DNA of 64,000 nucleotides from Sphingobacterium yanglingense (GTDB lineage Bacteria; Bacteroidota; Bacteroidia; Sphingobacteriales; Sphingobacteriaceae). Both the position numbers and the translations under genes were made by a program. Position 1 is the first letter of the stretch. Each line of letters starts with the position of its first letter. The notes below the pieces were generated by a model that did no database searches, was not told where the DNA came from, and saw only the letters and a list, made by a program, of their open reading frames with translations. Shown piece by piece: positions 1-12,226 of the stretch. The stretch is taken from assembly GCF_004363245.1 (NCBI RefSeq), contig NZ_SNYV01000015.1, forward strand, positions 248,001 to 312,000. Direction: 5' to 3'.

Positions 1-408
1 GCTGTAGGTGACTGATCCCTTGTCCTTTTTGGGTGCAACTGATTTGGTGTTTAGATACACTTCCGTATTCGTATTCACACCTTCAAACTTGATAAATACC
101 CGCTTTCCTTTCCATGCAGCTGGTACGGCAAACGATTTGCGGTAATAGCTATCGCCTACATAAAAGCGTTCATTCTTACCCAAACTTCCTACTTTGATAG
201 TTGTCTCCTGCATATCTGTTGCATTCCAGGTATGTGGTACCTGAACCGTCTGCCATTTACCTTGAAACACTGAGCCGTACTGAAAAACATCGTTGGTAAA
301 GGGTCCTCTTTTGTATGCCCAATCCGAATTAAAAGGAATAACCTCTCGCGCAACAGACCATTGAAGTAAACAAAACAAAAACAAACTCAATAAGGAAGTA
401 ACTCTCAT
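1..408 (-). CDS. Glycoside hydrolase family 2 protein (beta-galactosidase-like), N-terminal part
   Basis: The gene is cut by the window start; 136 N-terminal residues are visible, reading from an ATG at 408. They begin with a signal peptide (MRVTSLLSLFLFCLLQWSVA). A GH2 sugar-binding (jelly-roll) domain follows, with motifs VPHTWN near residue 55, YYRKSF near 87 and VFIKFEGVNTNTEVYLN near 103-119. GH2 proteins with this module are exported beta-galactosidases, glucuronidases or mannosidases; the catalytic barrel lies outside the window, so the substrate cannot be named. It lies downstream of and co-directional with a family-8 polysaccharide lyase, which suggests a shared polysaccharide utilisation locus. 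Family is secure, specificity unknown. Confidence 0.82.
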   Translation of the reverse strand, partial: MRVTSLLSLFLFCLLQWSVAREVIPFNSDWAYKRGPFTNDVFQYGSVFQGKWQTVQVPHTWNATDMQETTIKVGSLGKNERFYVGDSYYRKSFAVPAAWKGKRVFIKFEGVNTNTEVYLNTKSVAPKKDKGSVTYS

Positions 409-737
409 GTATAGATTATTAATAATAATTAGATATAATATTGTTTATAAGGTCGCTCTTAAACCTATATAAATTCGTTAGAATATTCCCGCTTTCCACA
501 TCCACTTAATTCTTTATAGTCGAAATATAACGACTACGGTATTAAAGTTAAAACAACAAGGCTCCCTTCATTCCTATTTAACCTTCAAAATAGAAAAAAT
601 ACAGCTCTCGAATCCTCTAAAACGAAACTATATCGTTTGAGTGAATTCCCTCAAAGTAACCAAAATGTTGCAACAATTAACTAACAGAGGTATATCCTGA
701 GAGATTAATAACTGCACCTATCCCCATAAATATTCCA
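409..737. other. Intergenic region between PL8 lyase and GH2 gene
   Basis: These 329 bp hold no supportable gene. The stretch is AT-rich. A short dyad, AAACGA-N7-TCGTTT at 620-638, could be an operator or part of a weak terminator. I found no TAnnTTTG element on the minus strand here, so the promoter of the GH2 gene, if it has its own, is not recognised. Confidence 0.5.
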
Positions 738-2924
738 TTACAATTCCAAACTTAAATGTTTACTTTGTCCTGCATATGGAGATGAAGGTAAATCAATTTC
801 ACTATGCTTAAACTGCCCCTTTTTCTTAAACAATACAGACACACATGCTTTTTTATACGTCTGGTTAGGATCTGAAACAAACAACTCATATGCACTATCA
901 CCAACTTTCTTAAGCATTATTATTGATGGGATATCCGTTTTGATGAGAATATTCTCATCTTCGTAATTAGTCGCACTATCATAAAAAATCATTTGCCAAA
1001 TACCTAGCTCTATGTCATTTACAGCTTGTAGGTTCTCGGTATTGTAAACAATTTTGATCGCACTATTCTCTCGAAACCGCGCAATGTCCTCTGCGTTATC
1101 AATACCCGGCAGGAGAATATATGCATATGAAGCGTTATTCGGTTTAATACCATGCTGAATTCCTAGCTGAAATACTGATTTAGACTCTCTGTTTTCATTT
1201 TCCTGAGACGATCGTATCGTGCGCCAATCTCCAGATCTTTCTTCAATACGTAAATCTACAGATTGAGCCGACGGAAAGAAATAACCTACACGATTGTGCC
1301 ATATACTTTCAATATCATCTATATATTTTTCACCAGAAAACTTGTTGATTGCTTTGCTTCTTCTCTTTTTGATAAGAACATCTCCATTCCCAAGCAGACA
1401 TTGGTTTAATGTCGTATTCAAAGGTACAGAAAGCTCACTCTTTATTCCTGCTCCTAAACATATGATAGTATGATCAAACATAAACCAGGATTTTTTATAA
1501 GAAGTTCCCAAATCGTTTTCAACAACGTATGCTGTCGCACCATACAATGAATCTGAAACCCCTCCAGAAAAAGAAGATGTTCCTCTCCTATCACCCGTTC
1601 CTGGAGCTTTATTTTCAAGTAGAGGAATACTATCTGGTAGTGTAGTACCAGGAAGTCTCGCCCAATTCCAAATTGGAAATATATTATAATATTCATTTCC
1701 TTCCAATTGTAGATTAGTAGTCCCCTGTGCCCCCCAATATCCCATTAGATTCTCCTGATTACCGATTTCCTGTGAATAATTACGATTGGACACTGCATGT
1801 ATACTGAATGTGTACGCGGGACGTTTGTGTACAGTATAATCTGTTTTCCAATAATGACGATGAGAAGGAGTTATATCAAACCAAGGTGTATTTAAACTCG
1901 ATATTCTACGTTGAATTATTCTGTACTGTTCTCCCGCAGCAGGATCTAATGCTATTAACTTGTCTAGTATTACCGAAAGATCTTTTTTAGTTGCATTAAT
2001 CCGTGATATTCCTCTTCCTAGTATGTTCCAATCTATAAATGGACCGCGCATTAATCCAAAAATAGACTCGTTAATGAAGTTCCGAAATAAAACTAATTTT
2101 TCTCCTGTGAGCGCATAGGGGCTGTCTTTCATTATATAAGCGGTCTCCACCACACTCTGCATAAAATCAACGCCGTATGATCCGTTATAGAGGTAACCAT
2201 AGTGCATATCATAAGACAAGTCATGTTGGATTCCCTCTCCTGTAGTTCGTTGGATAGGAGCATAGACCTCCTTTACACCAATTTCCAACATATTCCTATC
2301 CTCCAATATAGCTCCGATGATAACCCATCCTTTGGCGATTTGTGCTTTATTGGCTCCGAAGTTATATTTATGATTAGGATTATTCCTTCCCGGACTATTT
2401 AGCGCCGTGTCCAAGCAAATTGCATCTATTAGGTTACGTTTTGTCTCTGTATTCAAACCTTCAGCCGAAAGTTGCATATTTATCAAACATTTGGTCAGCA
2501 ATTGGGGCCGAGTTATTCCTTGTATGTACCAATTATCACAATAAGGTAGAGGCTTCTGGGAGGTAAAAAAGTATAAGCTGTTGCTAACTGCTTTATACAG
2601 ATCTTTGTCTCTGAAATACACGCTTTTCGGATGCGTATATGCTAACGTCATCAAGCGCATCCGTTCCAACACAGGTATCCAACTCGGATTGATACGTTTA
2701 TGGTCTTTATAGTCAAATGCTGTCCACTGTCCAGTATTCTTGTCCAGTCCAGATAAGTATTCTGCAATTTGTTTGTCTAATCCAGACACATTATCAAAAT
2801 CGCGTAGTTGTTCATCATGAACAGTTCTAATTACCTTTTCTAATATTGACTGTCCACAACTCTCCACATAACAAAAAAAGAAAGTGAAGACTTGAAAAAA
2901 ACTAAAAACAAGGTAACGCACCAT
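738..2924 (-). CDS. Polysaccharide lyase family 8 (chondroitin AC / hyaluronate / xanthan lyase-like)
   Basis: Exported or periplasmic lyase that would cleave uronic-acid polysaccharides by beta-elimination. The 728 residues from ATG 2924 fit the PL8 family: an N-terminal alpha/alpha-toroid (about residues 30-350) and C-terminal beta-sandwich domains. The catalytic set of chondroitinase AC can be matched by spacing: His241 and Tyr250 (nine apart, inside DLSYDMHYGYLYNGSYG), and Arg304 and Arg308 in GRGISR. An upstream Asn lies in NFGANKAQ, and the conserved ENLMGYWG block follows. An in-frame TTG at 2948 gives eight more residues, but the ATG puts the hydrophobic signal (MVRYLVFSFFQVFTFFFC) at the N-terminus. 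It is followed co-directionally by a GH2 gene, which suggests glycosaminoglycan-type substrates; the exact substrate is inference. Confidence 0.85.
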   Translation of the reverse strand: MVRYLVFSFFQVFTFFFCYVESCGQSILEKVIRTVHDEQLRDFDNVSGLDKQIAEYLSGLDKNTGQWTAFDYKDHKRINPSWIPVLERMRLMTLAYTHPKSVYFRDKDLYKAVSNSLYFFTSQKPLPYCDNWYIQGITRPQLLTKCLINMQLSAEGLNTETKRNLIDAICLDTALNSPGRNNPNHKYNFGANKAQIAKGWVIIGAILEDRNMLEIGVKEVYAPIQRTTGEGIQHDLSYDMHYGYLYNGSYGVDFMQSVVETAYIMKDSPYALTGEKLVLFRNFINESIFGLMRGPFIDWNILGRGISRINATKKDLSVILDKLIALDPAAGEQYRIIQRRISSLNTPWFDITPSHRHYWKTDYTVHKRPAYTFSIHAVSNRNYSQEIGNQENLMGYWGAQGTTNLQLEGNEYYNIFPIWNWARLPGTTLPDSIPLLENKAPGTGDRRGTSSFSGGVSDSLYGATAYVVENDLGTSYKKSWFMFDHTIICLGAGIKSELSVPLNTTLNQCLLGNGDVLIKKRRSKAINKFSGEKYIDDIESIWHNRVGYFFPSAQSVDLRIEERSGDWRTIRSSQENENRESKSVFQLGIQHGIKPNNASYAYILLPGIDNAEDIARFRENSAIKIVYNTENLQAVNDIELGIWQMIFYDSATNYEDENILIKTDIPSIIMLKKVGDSAYELFVSDPNQTYKKACVSVLFKKKGQFKHSEIDLPSSPYAGQSKHLSLEL

Positions 2925-3400
2925 ATAAAAACAATTAGAATACCTCAATAAAAATATCTCTCAAACCTTTCACAGAAAGACAACTTATACTCATTTTTTT
3001 AACGATAATCATAGTTTAGCATATGATCTCCCTTTCAGATCTCCTGTTAAATCAAAGGATATCCAACTCGTAGAATTAGCTATTTTAGAAAAACATTATA
3101 GTCGCTGCTAGAGCTTTTAATCCGAAACCTACCTTAACAGCTTTTCTATTTCAGCAAGTAATGGTAAATATATTTCATTTAACAATTAATTTTCAGGTTC
3201 CATGGGTTATCTATATTATACTTTCGATCGATTAGACTTATATTCTCTAAGTCCATCGACATACAATTGTACTATAATATCTCATCACAAGCAAAGTCGA
3301 AAGTCAACGCGATCGATTGCATAATTCACTATAACGTTATAGTTATACTTCATAAAAACCAATGAGATAAAGTAATTAGATAGCAAAATTACTTATCATA
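2925..3400. other. Intergenic region upstream of PL8 lyase
   Basis: There is no coding sequence in this AT-rich stretch of about 475 bp between the rpoC terminator and the lyase start. It contains a perfect 16-bp palindrome (3328-3343, listed separately). The 9-mer CGATCGATT occurs twice, near 3225 and 3311. A TAATTTTG sequence at 3384-3391 (minus) resembles a -7 box, but it is ~460 bp from the gene and has no -33 partner. Confidence 0.5.
3328..3343. promoter_or_regulatory. Perfect 16-bp palindrome, possible operator
   Basis: ACTATAACGTTATAGT is its own reverse complement. It lies in the upstream region of the polysaccharide lyase gene, just behind the rpoC terminator. The size fits an operator for a dimeric LacI- or GntR-type repressor. 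No such regulator is encoded in the window, so this is inference only. Confidence 0.35.
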
Positions 3401-3434
3401 AAAAAGGGGGTATCCAGCTGGACACCCCCTTTTT
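3401..3434 (-). terminator. Rho-independent terminator of rplK-rpoC operon
   Basis: An inverted repeat with arms AAAAAGGGGGT and ACCCCCTTTTT encloses an inner dyad TCCAG/CTGGA, with a single A/C mismatch between the two stem parts. Read on the minus strand, the GC stem is followed by a run of T. It lies 21 bp after the rpoC stop codon and separates the housekeeping operon from the lyase locus. Confidence 0.9.
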
Positions 3435-3454
3435 GCAATGTTATTAAATAGCGA

Positions 3455-6400
3455 TTAATCTTCTTCTTTAGAAGCTAACAACTGATCGTATTCTTCGCGC
3501 GATCCAACGATGATATTACCGTATTGACGAAGACCTGTACCTGAAGGAATTAAGTGTCCTACAATTACGTTTTCTTTCAATCCTAATAAATTATCACGTT
3601 TTCCGGCGATAGCTGCCTCATTCAACACTTTAGTAGTTTCCTGGAAGGACGCTGCTGAAATGAATGATTTAGTACCTAATGACGCTCTAGTAATACCTTG
3701 AAGCAATGGACTAGATGTAGCTGGAATAGCATCACGAACTTCTACTAGTTTCATATCTTGACGTTTCAAAAGTGAATTCTCTTCGCGCAATCTACGTAAC
3801 GTAACAATTTGTCCTGGACGCAATTCGTTAGAATCACCAGCTTCAACAACAACCTTTTTGTCGTATAATGAATCGTTCTCCTCCATGAAGTCCCATTTAT
3901 TTACAGCTTCTTTCTCTAAGAAACGTGTATCTCCTGGATCTTCAATATTTACTTTCTGCATCATCTGGTGTACAATCGTCTCGAAATGCTTATCGTTGAT
4001 CTTCACACCTTGTAGACGATAAACCTCTTGGATACCATTTACGATATACTCTTGTACAGCTGCAGGTCCTTTGATTGACAAAATATCACCTGGAGAAATC
4101 TGTCCATCAGATAATGGCATACCTGCTTTGATAAAGTCATTATCCTGAACTAAGATATGTTTTGAAAGAGGTACTAAGTACTTCTTAACCTGACCATCAC
4201 GGGATTCAATAGATACCTCACGATTACCACGTTTTACACCTCCTAATGATACAACACCATCGATTTCTGTAACAACAGCTGGATTCGAAGGGTTACGAGC
4301 TTCAAACAACTCTGTAACACGAGGTAAACCTCCCGTAATATCTCGAGTTTTACCTGTCGAACGAGGGATTTTAACTAAAACAGCACCTTCTTTCAATTTT
4401 TGACCATCAGAAACAGAAACGTGTGCTCCTACTGGAATATTGTATGAACGGATCACCTCACCTTTATTATCAAGAACCTTGATTGTCGGGTTTTTAGTTT
4501 TATCACGTGTTTCAATAATCACTTTCTCTTTGTGACCAGTTTGCTCATCTGACTCTTCGCGGAAAGTAACACCTTCGATGATAGCATCGAATTCAACTTT
4601 ACCGGCAAACTCAGAGATAATCACAGCATTATATGGATCCCAATCAACAAGCTTAGCACCTTTTTCTACTTTATCACCTTCTTTAACATAAAGATTAGAT
4701 CCGTAAGGGATAATTTGTTGATAAAGCACCTTACGGTCAGCATTTACAACCTTAATCTCCCCAGAACGACCTAAGACAACATTATACGGTCCTTCTTCAC
4801 CTTCTTTTTCTACCGTACGAACGTTCTCAAACTCGATAGTACCTTCATATTTCGCGATGATAGTAGACTCATTGGCAATATTCGATGCCGTACCACCCAC
4901 GTGGAATGTACGAAGCGTCAACTGTGTACCTGGCTCACCAATAGACTGAGCAGCGATTACACCGACTGCCTCACCCATTTGAACACGCTTACCTGATGCT
5001 AAGTTACGTCCGTAACAACAAGCACAAACTCCACGCTTAGCCTCACAAGTCAATACCGAACGAATTTCTAAGCCTTCGATACCAGCTTCGTCAATTGCAG
5101 CAGCAACTTCTTCTGTGATATCATCATTTGCAGCTACGATAAGCTCATCGGTTTCAGGATGATAAACATCATGAAGCGGTGTACGTCCCAAAATACGGTC
5201 ATACAATGGTTCGATAATATCATCATTATCTTTCAATGCTGTCGTATAAAGACCACGTAATCCACCACAATCGAAATCAACAACAATCATATCCTGTGCA
5301 ACGTCATGTAGACGACGAGTCAAGTAACCCGCATCGGCTGTTTTAAGGGCCGTATCCGCAAGACCTTTACGCGCACCGTGAGTAGAAATAAAGTACTCCA
5401 ATACCGACAAACCTTCTTTAAAATTTGACAAAATCGGGTTCTCGATAATCTCACCTCCAGAAGCTCCAGATTTTTGAGGTTTAGCCATCAAACCACGCAT
5501 ACCACATAGCTGACGAATCTGCTCTTTCGAACCACGGGCTCCAGAATCCAACATCATATATACAGAGTTGAAACCTTGGTTGTCATTAGACAAGATATCC
5601 ATTACGTGCGCAGTCAACCTGTTGTTGATACGCGTCCAAATATCGATAATCTGGTTGTAACGTTCGTTGTTAGTAATGAAACCCATGTTATAGTTGTTCA
5701 TCACCTCGTCTACTTCATTTGTAGCTTGCGAAATCAATTCTGCTTTTGCAGCAGGAATATTTAAATCTTGCAAGTTGAAGGATAAACCACCCTTGAATGC
5801 TGTTTGGAAACCAAGTTCCTTCATATCATCCAAGAATTTTGCTGCACGTGCCATACCTGTAGATTTTACAATCTCACCAATGACATTACGCAACGATTTC
5901 TTAGTCAAGATCTCATTGATATAACCTACCTCTTCTGGAACAATCTGGTTGAAGATTACTCTTCCCACAGTTGTCTCGATGATTTGCGGTTCAATCTGTC
6001 CAGCCTTCGTAAGGACTTCAGTTCTCACTTTAATCCATGCGTGAAGATCAATGCGATTCTCATTCAAAGCGATGATTACTTCTTCTGGAGAATAGAAAGT
6101 ACTTCCTTCACCTCTCATCTTGCGAGAATCATCTGTCCTACGGCCTTTAGTAATATAGTAAAGACCCAATACCATATCTTGAGATGGTACAGTAACAGGA
6201 GAACCATTCGCAGGGTTCAAGATGTTATGAGCAGCCAACATTAGGATTTGGGCTTCCAAAATTGCAGCATTACCTAGCGGTAAGTGAACTGCCATCTGGT
6301 CACCGTCAAAATCCGCGTTAAACGCTGTACACACTAATGGGTGTAATTGGATAGCTTTACCCTCTACCAAAGTAGGTTGGAAAGCCTGAATACCCAAACG

Positions 6401-7732
6401 GTGAAGCGTAGGAGCACGGTTTAATAATACAGGGTGTCCTTTCAATACATTTTCAAGAATATCCCATACTACCGGATCTTTGCGATCTACAATTTTCTTA
6501 GCTGATTTTACCGTCTTTACAATACCTCTTTCGATCATCTTACGAATGATGAATGGTTTGTAAAGCTCAGCAGCCATATCTTTAGGAATACCACATTCGT
6601 GTAATTTCAAATGAGGTCCTACAACAATTACCGAACGAGCAGAATAATCGACACGCTTACCTAATAAGTTTTGACGGAAACGACCTTGCTTACCTTTCAG
6701 AATATCAGATAATGATTTCAACGCACGGTTACCTTCAGTTTTCACTGCGTTTACCTTACGAGAGTTGTCAAACAATGAGTCGACTGCCTCTTGAAGCATA
6801 CGTTTTTCGTTACGTAAGATTACTTCAGGAGCTTTAATTTCGATCAAGCGTTTAAGACGGTTGTTACGGATAATAACACGACGGTATAAGTCGTTTAGAT
6901 CCGAAGTCGCAAAACGACCACCATCTAAAGGCACCAATGGACGTAACTCAGGTGGGATAATAGGAACGATCTTAACGATCATCCACTCTGGTCTATTTTC
7001 TATACGTGTATTAGCACCACGGAAAGCTTCTACAACGTGAAGACGCTTTAAAGCCTCATTTTTACGTTGTTGCGAAGTCTCGTTTGCTGCTTGGTGACGT
7101 AAATCATAAGACAACTGATCTAAGTCAAGACGCTTTAACAATTCTTCTAAAGCATCTGCACCCATCTTAGCGATGAATTTCTGAGGATCATTGTCATCCA
7201 AATATTGGTTTTCTTTTGGAAGGGTATCCAAAATATCCAAATATTCTTCTTCTGTTAGGAAATCCATGTACGAAATACCATCATCCTCCTTGATACCAGG
7301 TTGGATAACTGCATAACGCTCATAATAAATAATCATATCCAACTTCTTCGTTGGAAGACCTAACAAATAACCAATTTTATTAGGAAGTGAACGGAAGTAC
7401 CAAATGTGCGCTACAGGAACTACCAAGTTGATATGTCCCATACGCTCACGACGTACTTTCTTTTCTGTAACCTCTACACCACAACGGTCACACACAATAC
7501 CCTTATAACGAATACGTTTGTATTTACCACAGTGACATTCATAATCCTTCACAGGACCAAAGATACGCTCACAGAATAAACCATCACGCTCCGGTTTGTA
7601 GGTACGGTAGTTGATTGTTTCTGGTTTAGTAACTTCTCCACTTGAACGCTCCAAGATAGTTTCTGGCGAAGCCAAACTAATGGTAATGGAAGTGAAGTTA
7701 CTTTTAATTTTATTATCTTTTTTGTAAGACAT
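3455..7732 (-). CDS. rpoC: DNA-directed RNA polymerase subunit beta'
   Basis: Largest catalytic subunit of RNA polymerase, 1425 residues as is usual in Bacteroidota. The N-terminal zinc ribbon has Cys66, Cys68, Cys81 and Cys84. The Mg-binding active-site loop NADFDGDQM is at about residues 472-480. A second cysteine cluster ([11 protein letters not shown]) follows in the C-terminal half, then the trigger-loop region ([21 protein letters not shown]). It is the last gene of the rplK-rplA-rplJ-rplL-rpoB-rpoC operon, 71 bp after rpoB, and is followed by a strong terminator. Nothing is abnormal. Confidence 0.99.
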   Translation of the reverse strand: MSYKKDNKIKSNFTSITISLASPETILERSSGEVTKPETINYRTYKPERDGLFCERIFGPVKDYECHCGKYKRIRYKGIVCDRCGVEVTEKKVRRERMGHINLVVPVAHIWYFRSLPNKIGYLLGLPTKKLDMIIYYERYAVIQPGIKEDDGISYMDFLTEEEYLDILDTLPKENQYLDDNDPQKFIAKMGADALEELLKRLDLDQLSYDLRHQAANETSQQRKNEALKRLHVVEAFRGANTRIENRPEWMIVKIVPIIPPELRPLVPLDGGRFATSDLNDLYRRVIIRNNRLKRLIEIKAPEVILRNEKRMLQEAVDSLFDNSRKVNAVKTEGNRALKSLSDILKGKQGRFRQNLLGKRVDYSARSVIVVGPHLKLHECGIPKDMAAELYKPFIIRKMIERGIVKTVKSAKKIVDRKDPVVWDILENVLKGHPVLLNRAPTLHRLGIQAFQPTLVEGKAIQLHPLVCTAFNADFDGDQMAVHLPLGNAAILEAQILMLAAHNILNPANGSPVTVPSQDMVLGLYYITKGRRTDDSRKMRGEGSTFYSPEEVIIALNENRIDLHAWIKVRTEVLTKAGQIEPQIIETTVGRVIFNQIVPEEVGYINEILTKKSLRNVIGEIVKSTGMARAAKFLDDMKELGFQTAFKGGLSFNLQDLNIPAAKAELISQATNEVDEVMNNYNMGFITNNERYNQIIDIWTRINNRLTAHVMDILSNDNQGFNSVYMMLDSGARGSKEQIRQLCGMRGLMAKPQKSGASGGEIIENPILSNFKEGLSVLEYFISTHGARKGLADTALKTADAGYLTRRLHDVAQDMIVVDFDCGGLRGLYTTALKDNDDIIEPLYDRILGRTPLHDVYHPETDELIVAANDDITEEVAAAIDEAGIEGLEIRSVLTCEAKRGVCACCYGRNLASGKRVQMGEAVGVIAAQSIGEPGTQLTLRTFHVGGTASNIANESTIIAKYEGTIEFENVRTVEKEGEEGPYNVVLGRSGEIKVVNADRKVLYQQIIPYGSNLYVKEGDKVEKGAKLVDWDPYNAVIISEFAGKVEFDAIIEGVTFREESDEQTGHKEKVIIETRDKTKNPTIKVLDNKGEVIRSYNIPVGAHVSVSDGQKLKEGAVLVKIPRSTGKTRDITGGLPRVTELFEARNPSNPAVVTEIDGVVSLGGVKRGNREVSIESRDGQVKKYLVPLSKHILVQDNDFIKAGMPLSDGQISPGDILSIKGPAAVQEYIVNGIQEVYRLQGVKINDKHFETIVHQMMQKVNIEDPGDTRFLEKEAVNKWDFMEENDSLYDKKVVVEAGDSNELRPGQIVTLRRLREENSLLKRQDMKLVEVRDAIPATSSPLLQGITRASLGTKSFISAASFQETTKVLNEAAIAGKRDNLLGLKENVIVGHLIPSGTGLRQYGNIIVGSREEYDQLLASKEED

Positions 7733-7803
7733 ACGTTGTATAACTTAAAGATGTATGTAAAAGCTTAAGAGGACAGGCCTCTTAAGCTCATTTCTTTACT
7801 TGA

Positions 7804-10800
7804 TTAATCTAATGTGATGTTCAGACCTAAACCTCTTAGTTCATGTACTAATACATTGAACGACTCAGGAACAGAAGGAGTAGGTAAATTATTACCCTTA
7901 ACAATTGCTTCGTATGTCTTAGCACGTCCTACGACGTCATCCGATTTCACAGTCAAGATCTCTTGTAAGATGTTAGATGCACCGAATGCTTCTAAGGCCC
8001 AAACCTCCATCTCACCAAAACGCTGACCACCGAATTGCGCCTTACCACCTAATGGCTGTTGCGTAATCAATGAGTAAGGTCCGATAGAACGAGCGTGCAT
8101 CTTGTCGTCGACCATGTGTCCTAATTTCAACATATAGATAACCCCAACAGTAGTCGGTTGATCAAAACGATCTCCTGTAAGACCATTGTACAAATACGTA
8201 CGTCCTGATCTAGGTAATCCAGCTTTGTCTACCCACTCTTCCACTTGATCCATTTCAGCACCGTCGAAGATTGGCGTCGCGAATTTCATACCTAACTTTT
8301 GACCTGCCCAACCTAATACAGTTTCATAGATCTGACCTAAGTTCATCCGTGAAGGTACACCCAGTGGGTTCAATACGATATCTACTGGTGTTCCATCTTC
8401 TAAGAAAGGCATATCCTCGTCACGTACAATACGTGCTACGATACCTTTGTTACCGTGACGACCAGCCATCTTATCACCAACTTTCAACTTACGTTTCTTA
8501 GCGACATAAACCTTAGCCATCTGTACGATACCAGAAGGAAGCTCATCCCCCACAGAAACAGCAAACTTATCGCGTTTGAAAGCACCTAGCTCCTCGTTCA
8601 ATTTGATGTTATAGTTGTGAAGCGACATTTTCACCATATCGTTTTTCTCGTCATCTGTAGTCCAGCCAAATGGGTTAACATTTGCGTAATCTAGATCCAT
8701 CAGAATTTTCTGAGTAAACTTGGCACCTTTTGCTAATAAAAGCTCCTTATAAACATTATAGATACCTTGGCTAGTTTTGCCATTTACAATTGTAAATAAC
8801 TTATCAACCAAACGGTCTTTCAATATTCTTAGATTCTTCTCATGTGTAATCTCTAATTTCTCTAAGGCTTTTTTCTCAACCTCTTTAGACATTTTCTTAG
8901 CACGAGAGAACAACTTGGTATCGATGACCACACCTTTGATAGAAGGAGGAGTTTTCAATGAAGCGTCTTTTACATCACCAGCTTTGTCACCAAAGATCGC
9001 ACGTAATAACTTCTCTTCTGGTGAAGGGTCAGACTCACCTTTAGGCGTAATCTTACCAATCAAGATATCACCTTCACCGACCTCAGCTCCAACACGGATA
9101 ATACCGTTTTCGTCCAAGTCTTTAGTAGCCTCTTCAGAAACGTTAGGGATATCTGCAGTCAACTCTTCTTCACCACGTTTAGTATCACGTACCTCCAACT
9201 CGAACTCTTCAATATGAAGAGAAGTGAAGATATCTTGAGACACTACACGCTCAGAAATAACGATCGCATCCTCAAAGTTGTAACCTTGCCAAGGCATGAA
9301 TGCCACTTTCAAGTTACGACCTAATGCTAGCTCGCCATCTTCAGTTGCATATCCTTCACACAATACCTGTCCTTTAACAACTTTTTGTCCTCTCTTAACG
9401 ATTGGCTTCAAGTTGATACAAGTATTCTGGTTTGTTTTCTTAAATTTAATTAAACGATATGTTTTAACATCGTCGTCAAATGATACTAGACGATCATCAT
9501 CCGTACGGTCGTAACGGATTTTGATTTCCTCAGCATCAACATACTCGACTACACCAGAACCTTCAGCATTAATCAACGTACGAGAATCGGATGCTACACG
9601 TCCTTCTAGACCTGTACCAACGATTGGCGCTTGTGGACGTAACAACGGAACAGCTTGACGCTGCATGTTGGATCCCATCAACGCACGGTTGGCATCATCA
9701 TGCTCCAAGAAAGGAATTAACGAAGCTGCAATAGAAGTAATCTGATTCGGAGCAACATCCATCAAATCCAATTTCTCTGGCTCGATAACCGGGAAGTCAC
9801 CCTCATATCTTGCTTTTACTTTTGGATCCTCAAAATTACCCTTATCATCATATATTGCATTCGCTTGCGCAATTGTTTTCTCATCTTCGTCTTCAGCAGA
9901 CAGGTAAACAACAGGTTCCTCTACCACTACACGACCATCTTTTACTTTACGGTATGGAGTCTCGATAAAACCAAGGTTATTAATCTTTGCGTGAACAGCC
10001 AATGATGAAATCAAACCAATGTTTGGTCCCTCTGGAGTTTCAATCGTACAAAGACGACCATAGTGTGTATAGTGAACGTCACGAACCTCAAATCCGGCGC
10101 GCTCACGAGAAAGACCACCAGGACCTAATGCTGATAAACGACGCTTGTGCGTAATCTCAGCCAATGGATTCGTTTGATCCATAAACTGAGAAAGCTGATT
10201 CGTACCGAAAAACGAATTAATCACCGACGATAATGTACGCGCATTGATCAAATCTGTAGGCGTAAACACCTCGTTGTCGCGAATGTTCATACGCTCACGA
10301 ATAGTACGAGCCATACGAGCTAGACCAACACCAAATTGAGCATATAACTGCTCACCTACAGTACGTACACGACGATTAGACAAGTGATCGATATCATCCA
10401 CTTCTGCTTTAGAATTGATCAAGTTGATCAAATACTTAACGATAGCGATAATATCTTCACGCGTCAATACTTTTGTATCTGCGTCTTTACCTAATTGTAA
10501 CTTACGATTGATACGGTAACGACCTACATCACCTAAATCATAACGTTTGTCAGAGAAGAATAAACGATCGATGATACCACGAGCAGTTTCCTCATCAGGT
10601 GGTTCAGCGTTACGTAATTGACGATAGATATGTTCTACCGCTTCCTTCTCGGAGTTAGACGTATCTTTCTGTAAGGTATTATATATAATAGAATAGTCCG
10701 CATTGTTTGATTCATCTTCTTTGGCAAGTATAATAGATTTTACACCTGCATCGATGATCAAGTCAATGTGATCCTCTTCCAAAACAGTTTCACGTTCAAA

Positions 10801-11613
10801 AATAATTTCGTTACGATCGATTGATACAACTTCTCCTGTATCCTCATCCACGAAATCTTCAGTCCACTTGTTCAATACCCTTGCCGCCAAACGACGACCA
10901 ACGTATTTCTTCAATCCCGATTTACTAACTTTTACTTCATCAGCTAGGTCGAATAATTCTAAGATATCCTTATCTGAATCATAACCGATAGCACGTAACA
11001 AGGTCGTAACTGGGAACTTTTTCTTACGATCGATATAAGCGTACATGACATTATTAACGTCTGTCGCAAATTCAATCCAAGATCCTTTAAAAGGAATTAC
11101 CCTTGCAGAATAAAGTTTAGTACCATTTGTGTGTCTACTCTGACCAAAGAATACACCAGGAGAACGGTGTAACTGAGATACGATAACGCGCTCTGCACCA
11201 TTGATAACGAAAGTACCTTTTGGTGTCATGTACGGTATTGTACCTAAGTATACGTCTTGTACGATGGTTTCGAAATCTTCGTGCTCTTCGTCATTACAAG
11301 ATAACTTTAACTTTGCTTTTAAGGGCACGCTATAAGTTAGGCCACGCTCGATACATTCTTGAATATCGTAACGAGGGGGATCGATAAAATAATCCAAAAA
11401 CTCTAGCACGAAAATGTTTCTTGAATCAGAAATAGGGAAGTTTTCCGCGAAAACCTTGTACAACCCTTCCTGATGGCGATTATCAGAAGTAGTTTCCAAT
11501 TGAAAAAACTCCCTGAAAGACTCCAATTGCACGTCCAAGAAATCCGGATAATCAATTACCTTCTTACTTGTAGCAAAGTTGACTCTTTCCTTTTGAATAT
11601 TATTGTTTGCCAA
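7804..11613 (-). CDS. rpoB: DNA-directed RNA polymerase subunit beta
   Basis: Second catalytic subunit of RNA polymerase, 1269 residues. The fork-loop and rifampicin-pocket region is clear ([19 protein letters not shown], then [14 protein letters not shown]). Other landmarks are GRHGNKG near the C-terminal third and the [15 protein letters not shown] clamp segment. The rifampicin-pocket residues are of the normal sensitive type (Q-F-D-N-H-R-R-S-L pattern). It is transcribed after rplL across a 164-bp gap that contains a strong hairpin, and is followed by rpoC. Confidence 0.99.
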   Translation of the reverse strand: MANNNIQKERVNFATSKKVIDYPDFLDVQLESFREFFQLETTSDNRHQEGLYKVFAENFPISDSRNIFVLEFLDYFIDPPRYDIQECIERGLTYSVPLKAKLKLSCNDEEHEDFETIVQDVYLGTIPYMTPKGTFVINGAERVIVSQLHRSPGVFFGQSRHTNGTKLYSARVIPFKGSWIEFATDVNNVMYAYIDRKKKFPVTTLLRAIGYDSDKDILELFDLADEVKVSKSGLKKYVGRRLAARVLNKWTEDFVDEDTGEVVSIDRNEIIFERETVLEEDHIDLIIDAGVKSIILAKEDESNNADYSIIYNTLQKDTSNSEKEAVEHIYRQLRNAEPPDEETARGIIDRLFFSDKRYDLGDVGRYRINRKLQLGKDADTKVLTREDIIAIVKYLINLINSKAEVDDIDHLSNRRVRTVGEQLYAQFGVGLARMARTIRERMNIRDNEVFTPTDLINARTLSSVINSFFGTNQLSQFMDQTNPLAEITHKRRLSALGPGGLSRERAGFEVRDVHYTHYGRLCTIETPEGPNIGLISSLAVHAKINNLGFIETPYRKVKDGRVVVEEPVVYLSAEDEDEKTIAQANAIYDDKGNFEDPKVKARYEGDFPVIEPEKLDLMDVAPNQITSIAASLIPFLEHDDANRALMGSNMQRQAVPLLRPQAPIVGTGLEGRVASDSRTLINAEGSGVVEYVDAEEIKIRYDRTDDDRLVSFDDDVKTYRLIKFKKTNQNTCINLKPIVKRGQKVVKGQVLCEGYATEDGELALGRNLKVAFMPWQGYNFEDAIVISERVVSQDIFTSLHIEEFELEVRDTKRGEEELTADIPNVSEEATKDLDENGIIRVGAEVGEGDILIGKITPKGESDPSPEEKLLRAIFGDKAGDVKDASLKTPPSIKGVVIDTKLFSRAKKMSKEVEKKALEKLEITHEKNLRILKDRLVDKLFTIVNGKTSQGIYNVYKELLLAKGAKFTQKILMDLDYANVNPFGWTTDDEKNDMVKMSLHNYNIKLNEELGAFKRDKFAVSVGDELPSGIVQMAKVYVAKKRKLKVGDKMAGRHGNKGIVARIVRDEDMPFLEDGTPVDIVLNPLGVPSRMNLGQIYETVLGWAGQKLGMKFATPIFDGAEMDQVEEWVDKAGLPRSGRTYLYNGLTGDRFDQPTTVGVIYMLKLGHMVDDKMHARSIGPYSLITQQPLGGKAQFGGQRFGEMEVWALEAFGASNILQEILTVKSDDVVGRAKTYEAIVKGNNLPTPSVPESFNVLVHELRGLGLNITLD

Positions 11614-11725
11614 GGGAATAAGATTTTAGTTTAAAAAAACTGAGCTTAATTGTACTGTAAATTGTCACTCTAAAAATCATGCGCCAGTACACGTATGATC
11701 CTCTTCAATACATTAAAACAGGAAT

Positions 11726-11752
11726 AGACTCTGATAGAAACTATCAGAGTCT
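11726..11752 (-). promoter_or_regulatory. Hairpin between rplL and rpoB (attenuator or RNA-processing site)
   Basis: Arms AGACTCTGATAG and CTATCAGAGTCT form a perfect 12-bp stem closed by a 3-nt loop. It lies 25 bp after the rplL stop and about 110 bp before rpoB. On the minus strand the following bases are ATTCCTGTTTTAATG, which is not a proper T-run. Partial termination or RNase processing, as known between rplL and rpoB in E. coli, is therefore more likely than full termination; this is inference by analogy. Confidence 0.6.
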
Positions 11753-11777
11753 AATCTCTTTTGGGCTCTATGCGAAA

Positions 11778-12152
11778 TTATTTAATTTCAACAACAGCAC
11801 CAGCTTCTTCTAATTGTTTTTTCAAAGCTTCTGCTTCGTCTTTAGAAACACCAGCTTTCAATTCTTTAGGAGCACCGTCAACTAAATCTTTAGCTTCTTT
11901 TAAGCCTAAGCCAGCTAAATCTTTAACTAATTTCACTACCGCTAATTTTTGACCACCAGCTTCTTTCAAGATAACGTCGAATGAAGTTTTCTCTTCAGCA
12001 GCAGCGCCAGCTTCAGCAGGAGCAGCAGCAACTGCAACAGCAGCAGCAGCAGGCTCGATACCGTACTCGTCTTTTAAGATATCAGCTAATTCTTTAACTT
12101 CTTTTACTGTTAAATTTACTAACTGCTCAGCAAGTTGTTTTAAATCTGCCAT
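11778..12152 (-). CDS. rplL: 50S ribosomal protein L7/L12
   Basis: Stalk protein of the large ribosomal subunit that recruits and stimulates translational GTPases. The 124 residues show the N-terminal dimerisation helix pair, an Ala-rich hinge (about 34-54) and the globular C-terminal domain with the conserved [20 protein letters not shown] segment. It lies 74 bp after rplJ, whose product anchors L12 dimers, and before the hairpin preceding rpoB. Confidence 0.98.
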   Translation of the reverse strand: MADLKQLAEQLVNLTVKEVKELADILKDEYGIEPAAAAVAVAAAPAEAGAAAEEKTSFDVILKEAGGQKLAVVKLVKDLAGLGLKEAKDLVDGAPKELKAGVSKDEAEALKKQLEEAGAVVEIK

Positions 12153-12226
12153 TTTATTTTGATTTTTAAAATTTTCTTAAATAATTGTTTTTTTTAGTCT
12201 ACGAACTTTTATTTGAGAGACGTTCG

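Noticed and set aside
3384..3391. TAATTTTG as promoter of the PL8 lyase
   Set aside because: It lies ~460 bp from the start, beside the rpoC terminator, and has no -33 partner.
5804..6244. 146-codon plus-strand frame inside rpoC (and similar long frames opposite rpoB)
   Set aside because: These are antisense shadows of strongly conserved coding sequence with no start signals of their own.
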